DNA from: Pseudomonadota bacterium
GTDB taxonomy: Bacteria; Desulfobacterota; GWC2-55-46; JADFVP01
Direction of reading: 5' to 3'
DNA length: 9,007 bases
Assembly: GCA_015222595.1 (NCBI GenBank)
Contig: JADFVP010000007.1
Coordinates: 1 to 9,007 of the forward strand
The notes under the pieces are model-generated. The model saw only the letters and a program-made list of their open reading frames with translations, made no database searches and was not told the DNA's origin. Below are positions 5,544-9,007 of this stretch, one piece after another (the stretch's first letter is position 1; every line of letters begins with the position of its first letter). The position numbers were made by a program, and so were the translations under genes.

Positions 5544-6959
5544 ATGGCTAAAAAGGTAAGTACAAAAAAAGCGAGCAAGAAAAAACTTTGGGGGGGCCGC
5601 TTCAAGGTGGCGACCGACAAGCTGGTCGAAGAGCTGAACGCCTCTATCTCTTTCGACTCTCGTCTCTATGCGCACGACATTCGCGGCTCCATCGCCCACG
5701 CTGCGGTCTTGAAGAAGGCCGGGGTTCTCACCGAGGCCGAGCGCAAGAAAATTGTAAGCGGACTTAATAAGGTAGAGCGCGAGATTGGGGCCGGTACGGT
5801 TGCCCTGACGTCCGACTTGGAAGATATTCATATGGCGGTAGAGTCCCGCCTGACTGAATTAATAGGCCCGCTTGGCGGCAAGCTCCACACCGGAAGGTCT
5901 AGAAACGATCAGGTCGCGCTAGACATACGGCTCTACTTAAAGGATGAGATATATCAGGTGGTCGGTCTTCTGCACGAGCTTCGCTGCACGCTCGTAGAGG
6001 TAGCCGAAGAGAATATAGATACCGTGATGCCGGGCTACACGCACCTTCAGCGCGCCCAGCCGATACTGATGGCGCACCACCTGCTCGCCTACTTCGAGAT
6101 GTTCGGGCGCGACGTGGACCGGTTGCTCGACTGCCTTGAGCGCGTTGACATTATGCCGCTCGGTTCGGGGGCGCTGGCCGGAAGCCCGTATAATTTGGAC
6201 CGCAAACTCGCGGCAAAGCTCCTCGGTTTTTCCGCTATCACGGAGAACAGCTTAGACGGGGTCGGCTCGCGGGATTTCACGTTAGAGTTTTTATCGGTCG
6301 CTTCCATTATAATGGCCAATGTCTCGCGCCTGGCAGAAGAGCTGATACTCTGGAGTTCTCAAGAATTCGGTTTTATAGAACTCTCAGACGCCTTTACGAC
6401 CGGCTCATCTATTATGCCGCAGAAGAAGAACCCAGACATAGCAGAGCTTGCAAGAGGCAAGACGGGCCGCGTCTACGGCAACCTCGTCGCGCTCTTGACC
6501 ACAATGAAGGCGTTGCCGCTTGCGTACAATAAAGATATGCAGGAAGATAAAGAACCGCTCTTCGATTCTATAGATACGGTAAAGGGAATTCTGAAGGTCT
6601 TCAGCCCGATGCTGCGAAGCATGAGAGTCAACACCGACGCCATGGAGCGGGCGGCGGCGCGCGGTTTTTTAAACGCCACGGACGCTGCCGACTATCTCGT
6701 TGAGCGCGGACTACCGTTTAGAGAGGCGCACGGAGTAACGGGACGCATAGTTGCATGGTGCATAGAGAAGAACAGGACGCTCGAAGAGATGGAGACCAAA
6801 GAGTGGCAGAGCTTTTCGCCGCTCTTTAAGAGTGATGTGAAGAAGGCGATTTCGATTAGTCGCTCTTTAAATGCGCGTAAGGTTCATGGCGGCACAGCAC
6901 GCTCGACCGTCAGCGCGCGCCTGAAGAAGATAAAGGCCGGACTTCGCGGCGCTAAATAG
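5544..6959 (+). CDS. argH: argininosuccinate lyase
   Basis: ArgH splits argininosuccinate into arginine and fumarate, the last step of arginine synthesis, as a cytoplasmic tetramer of the fumarase/aspartase superfamily. The 471-residue protein has all expected blocks: L-W-G-G-R-F at 15-20, the substrate loop H-T-G-R-S-R-N-D at 115-122, the histidine motif G-Y-T-H-L-Q-R-A-Q-P at 164-173 (H167 as general acid/base region), and the signature G-S-S-I-M-P-Q-K-K-N-P at 287-297, with S289 as the likely catalytic serine. The C-terminal H-G-V-T-G region is also normal. A 14-residue lysine-rich leader (MAKKVSTKKASKKK) precedes the conserved start and is unusual. AGGA lies 5 bases upstream of the ATG. 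The gene follows the unknown protein after 19 bases, and the lipoprotein begins 12 bases after its stop. No argG is visible in the window. Confidence 0.97.
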   Translation: MAKKVSTKKASKKKLWGGRFKVATDKLVEELNASISFDSRLYAHDIRGSIAHAAVLKKAGVLTEAERKKIVSGLNKVEREIGAGTVALTSDLEDIHMAVESRLTELIGPLGGKLHTGRSRNDQVALDIRLYLKDEIYQVVGLLHELRCTLVEVAEENIDTVMPGYTHLQRAQPILMAHHLLAYFEMFGRDVDRLLDCLERVDIMPLGSGALAGSPYNLDRKLAAKLLGFSAITENSLDGVGSRDFTLEFLSVASIIMANVSRLAEELILWSSQEFGFIELSDAFTTGSSIMPQKKNPDIAELARGKTGRVYGNLVALLTTMKALPLAYNKDMQEDKEPLFDSIDTVKGILKVFSPMLRSMRVNTDAMERAAARGFLNATDAADYLVERGLPFREAHGVTGRIVAWCIEKNRTLEEMETKEWQSFSPLFKSDVKKAISISRSLNARKVHGGTARSTVSARLKKIKAGLRGAK

Positions 6960-6962
6960 ACG

Positions 6963-6967
6963 GGTGA
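6963..6967 (+). promoter_or_regulatory. Shine-Dalgarno site that supports the GTG start of the small lipoprotein
   Basis: GGTGA matches the 3' half of the AAGGAGGTGA consensus and ends 4 bases before GTG at 6972. It is the main support for translation of this short gene from a GTG codon. Confidence 0.45.
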
Positions 6968-6971
6968 ACTT

Positions 6972-7139
6972 GTGAGCCTTTTTAACAGAAATAACGGTAG
7001 TAGTGGCACTGCGTACTTGTCCGTACTGCTGGCGTTGACGCTCGCGCTGCTCTTCTCTTCTGGTCTTACGGCGTGCGGCAAGAAGGCGCCGCCCGAACCG
7101 CTCGACTCGGCTCTTGAAATAGAAAGAGCAAAAATTTAA
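6972..7139 (+). CDS. small LptM-like lipoprotein
   Basis: This 55-codon gene starts at GTG, so it is easily missed. The protein has a short polar start with one Arg (residue 6), a hydrophobic core from about 15 to 32, and the lipobox L-T-A-C at 32-35. Signal peptidase II would cut before C35 and leave a lipid-anchored peptide of only 21 residues. The sequence after the cysteine, C-G-K-K-A-P-P-E-P, resembles the C-G-x-K-G-P motif of LptM (formerly YifL), a small outer-membrane lipoprotein that helps the LPS-export protein LptD to mature. In proteobacteria such a gene often stands just upstream of lysA or dapF, as it does here. Two motif positions differ (G to A and L to P), so I call it LptM-like. 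Spacing is 12 bases from argH, and a hairpin follows it before lysA. Confidence 0.78.
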   Translation: MSLFNRNNGSSGTAYLSVLLALTLALLFSSGLTACGKKAPPEPLDSALEIERAKI

Positions 7140-7146
7140 TCGATTT

Positions 7147-7164
7147 AGCCGGAAACGGCTTTTT
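7147..7164 (+). terminator. short hairpin with T-run between the lipoprotein gene and lysA
   Basis: AGCCG (7147-7151) and CGGCT (7156-7160) form a 5-bp stem closed by a stable GAAA tetraloop, followed by a run of five T (7160-7164, the first also pairing in the stem). This is the shape of an intrinsic terminator. The stem is short, so it may be partial: a processing site or attenuator within the operon is also possible, since lysA begins only 25 bases later. Confidence 0.5.
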
Positions 7165-7171
7165 ATATCAC

Positions 7172-7176
7172 GGAGG
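7172..7176 (+). promoter_or_regulatory. Shine-Dalgarno site of lysA
   Basis: GGAGG is a perfect core match but lies 12 bases from the ATG at 7189, longer than usual and separated by a T-run. No other start codon lies in frame between it and the ATG. Confidence 0.6.
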
Positions 7177-7188
7177 TTTTTTTCTCGA

Positions 7189-8544
7189 ATGGATTTTTTC
7201 GATTACAATAAGTCCGGTCTTATGGCCGAGGGCGTATCCGTTGCGCGCATAGCCAAGGAGGTCGGCACGCCGCTCTACATCTACAGCCAGAAGACTCTGC
7301 AGAGGCATTTCTCTGCCTTTGCCACGGCCTTTGAGTCAGTTCCGCATCTGATCTGCTACTCGGTAAAGGCCAACTCGAACCTTGCGGTCTTGAGAACCTT
7401 CTCGGACCAGGGCAGCGGTTTCGACATAGTCTCGGGCGGCGAACTCTACCGCGCAATAAAAGCCGGGGCCGATGCCACGAAGATAGTCTTTTCGGGAGTC
7501 GGCAAGACGGACGAAGAGATAGAGTTTGCGATAAAGAAGAAGATACTGATGTTCAACGTCGAGAGCCCGCAGGAGCTGCGCGCGATTAACAGGGTGGCCA
7601 AACGGCTCGGCACTGTTGCTCCGTTCTCCATACGCGTAAACCCGGACGTTGACCCAAAGACGCACGCCTATATTTCCACAGGCTTGAAAGAGAACAAGTT
7701 CGGCATCTCGGTAAAGGACGCAGTGGCGGAGTACGCCTATGCACTAAAGTCTTTAAAGAACCTGAAGGCCGTGGGCATAGACTGTCACATCGGCTCGCAG
7801 CTGACCACGGTAGCTCCGTTCATCGCGGCGTTAGAGAAGGTAAAGAAGCTGATAGTAAAACTCCGGAAGGCCGGAACAGAGATAAAGTACCTCGACATGG
7901 GCGGCGGAATCGGCATCACCTACGACACGGAAGAGCCGCCGCTTCCCAGCACTTATGCCGAAGAGGTCATTAAGTCTACAGCCGGACTAGACGTCACGCT
8001 TGTCTTTGAACCCGGAAGGGTAATGGCCGGAAACGCCGGCATACTTGTTACGAAAGTGATTTACACGAAGGAGTCGGGCAAGAAGCGGTTTGTTGTGGTG
8101 GACGCCGGAATGAACGATTTAACGCGCCCGAGCCTCTACGGCTCTTTCCATGCGATAAAGCCGGTCAGGCCCAAGGGCAGGGCAGAGGTAAAGGCCGATA
8201 TAGTCGGGCCGATATGCGAGTCCGGGGACTTTTTGGCGAAGGATAGAAAAATTGAAGAGGTGGAGCCGGGCGAGCTTCTGGCCGTAATGAGCGCCGGGGC
8301 CTACGGCTACACAATGGCCAGCAACTACAACTCGCGTCCACGGCCTGCCGAAGTTATGGTGGTCGGCAAAGAGTTCGAGGTAATCAGAAAGCGCGAGACG
8401 GTTGCGGACCTTATCAGGGGCGAGCACGCAAAGCTGGAGTTGAATACGCCTGCAAGCAACAAAAAAGGAGCAAAGCGCGGAGCGCGCAAGGGCCTTAAGA
8501 AACGGGGCGCGAAGAAGTACCGCCCGCAGTCGGAAGATAAGTAG
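7189..8544 (+). CDS. lysA: diaminopimelate decarboxylase
   Basis: LysA removes CO2 from meso-diaminopimelate to make lysine, using pyridoxal phosphate (PLP) in a cytoplasmic dimer of the alanine racemase-like fold. The PLP lysine is K60 in Y-S-V-K-A-N. Other blocks are D-I-V-S-G-G-E at 79-85, C-H-I-G-S-Q at 199-204, the phosphate loop M-G-G-G-I-G at 237-242, E-P-G-R at 274-277, the cofactor/substrate cysteine motif C-E-S-G-D at 343-347 (C343, from the partner subunit), and G-A-Y-G-Y at 370-374. The enzyme core ends near residue 420. The last 30 or so residues are an unusual Lys/Arg/Gly-rich tail that makes the protein 451 long against the usual 415-420. The gene lies 49 bases after the lipoprotein, with a hairpin between them, and dapF follows after 28 bases. 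Confidence 0.97.
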   Translation: MDFFDYNKSGLMAEGVSVARIAKEVGTPLYIYSQKTLQRHFSAFATAFESVPHLICYSVKANSNLAVLRTFSDQGSGFDIVSGGELYRAIKAGADATKIVFSGVGKTDEEIEFAIKKKILMFNVESPQELRAINRVAKRLGTVAPFSIRVNPDVDPKTHAYISTGLKENKFGISVKDAVAEYAYALKSLKNLKAVGIDCHIGSQLTTVAPFIAALEKVKKLIVKLRKAGTEIKYLDMGGGIGITYDTEEPPLPSTYAEEVIKSTAGLDVTLVFEPGRVMAGNAGILVTKVIYTKESGKKRFVVVDAGMNDLTRPSLYGSFHAIKPVRPKGRAEVKADIVGPICESGDFLAKDRKIEEVEPGELLAVMSAGAYGYTMASNYNSRPRPAEVMVVGKEFEVIRKRETVADLIRGEHAKLELNTPASNKKGAKRGARKGLKKRGAKKYRPQSEDK

Positions 8545-8572
8545 AAAAGCAATAAGGGGCAGGACAGGCAAG

Positions 8573-9007
8573 ATGAAATTAAATTTCACAAAGATGCACG
8601 GCATTGGCAACGATTTTATCGTCGTCGATTGCCGTACGAAAAAGATTTCTGATATAGCAACGGTCATGGCCGCCATTTCAGACAGGCGCTTCGGCATAGG
8701 GTTCGACCAGGCCCTAATTCTAAAGAAATCGCGCCGTGCGGACTTTAAGATGGAGATCTACAACTCCGACGGCGGCTGTGTTGAGATGTGCGGCAACGGC
8801 ATCCGCTGCCTCGCAGCGTATATCTGGAGCCGCTCTCTGTCCGGCAAAGCAGTTTTAGAGATCGAAACGCTGGCCGGAATAATTAGGCCTGAACGCGCCG
8901 GAGATTTAGTTAGAGTAGACATGGGAGAGCCGGTTTTAGAAGGTCGCTCCATTCCGGTTCGCGCAGATGGTGTTGTGATGAACCGCATCTTAAAGGCAGC
9001 TGGCAAG
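8573..9007 (+). CDS. dapF: diaminopimelate epimerase, 5' part only (runs off the window)
   Basis: DapF interconverts LL- and meso-diaminopimelate with two cysteines as acid and base and no cofactor. The product feeds LysA and peptidoglycan. The first 145 codons are present, about half of a typical 275-residue enzyme, and the frame is still open at the window edge. Visible motifs are F-T-K-M-H-G-I-G-N-D-F at 5-15, G-I-G-F-D-Q at 41-46 (where most relatives have an Ala in place of this Phe), N-S-D-G-G at 64-68, and the first catalytic cysteine C73 in M-C-G-N-G-I-R-C at 72-79. The second catalytic cysteine is expected beyond the window. AGGACAGG ends 4 bases before the ATG. It stands 28 bases after lysA, the order expected for a lysine operon, with dapA a likely next gene (inference). 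Confidence 0.95.
   Translation, partial: MKLNFTKMHGIGNDFIVVDCRTKKISDIATVMAAISDRRFGIGFDQALILKKSRRADFKMEIYNSDGGCVEMCGNGIRCLAAYIWSRSLSGKAVLEIETLAGIIRPERAGDLVRVDMGEPVLEGRSIPVRADGVVMNRILKAAGK

Noticed and set aside
8119..8697. 192-codon - strand frame across the lysA-dapF junction
   Set aside because: It spans two certain + strand genes and their gap; the translation is low in recognisable structure.

Overview
The window is one strand-coherent run of chromosomal genes, all on the + strand, with GC-rich third codon positions and frequent ATA (Ile) codons. It looks like a Gram-negative bacterium, because it carries a phosphoheptose isomerase for lipopolysaccharide (LPS) heptose and a short LptM-like lipoprotein. 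The order argH, small lipoprotein, lysA, dapF is one I associate with deltaproteobacteria (Desulfobacterota and relatives). That lineage call is an inference from gene order and style, not from a search. I see no mobile element, CRISPR array, tRNA, rRNA or phage gene.

Layout. Positions 1-119 hold no gene I can support and end in a possible extended -10 promoter placed so close to the first ATG that the transcript may be leaderless. The first gene (120-1685) encodes an NFACT/RqcH-family ribosome quality-control protein. Thirteen bases later comes a YhcC-type radical SAM protein (1699-2631). A candidate promoter and a strong ribosome binding site then precede an M29-family metallo-aminopeptidase (2702-3772). 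A 175-base non-coding gap follows, with a good candidate promoter, a dyad over its -10 box and a leader hairpin. It leads into gmhA, which starts at GTG (3948-4532). Next come a conserved protein of unknown function with deoxyhypusine-synthase-like features (4580-5524), argH (5544-6959), a 55-residue lipoprotein starting at GTG (6972-7139), a small hairpin-plus-T-run, lysA (7189-8544), and the 5' part of dapF (8573 to the window edge).

How the genes work together. ArgH completes arginine synthesis. LysA and DapF are the last two enzymes of the diaminopimelate/lysine pathway, which also supplies meso-diaminopimelate for peptidoglycan. GmhA and the lipoprotein both point to the outer envelope (LPS heptose, and possibly LPS export). 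The front three genes are housekeeping: rescue of stalled ribosomes, an uncharacterised radical SAM activity, and peptide turnover.

Most of the window is ordinary. The points most worth a second look are the unknown conserved protein before argH, the small lipoprotein inside the amino-acid operon, lysine-rich tails on three neighbouring enzymes, and an RqcH homologue that lacks one domain and has a Glu where the tailing-essential Asp is expected.
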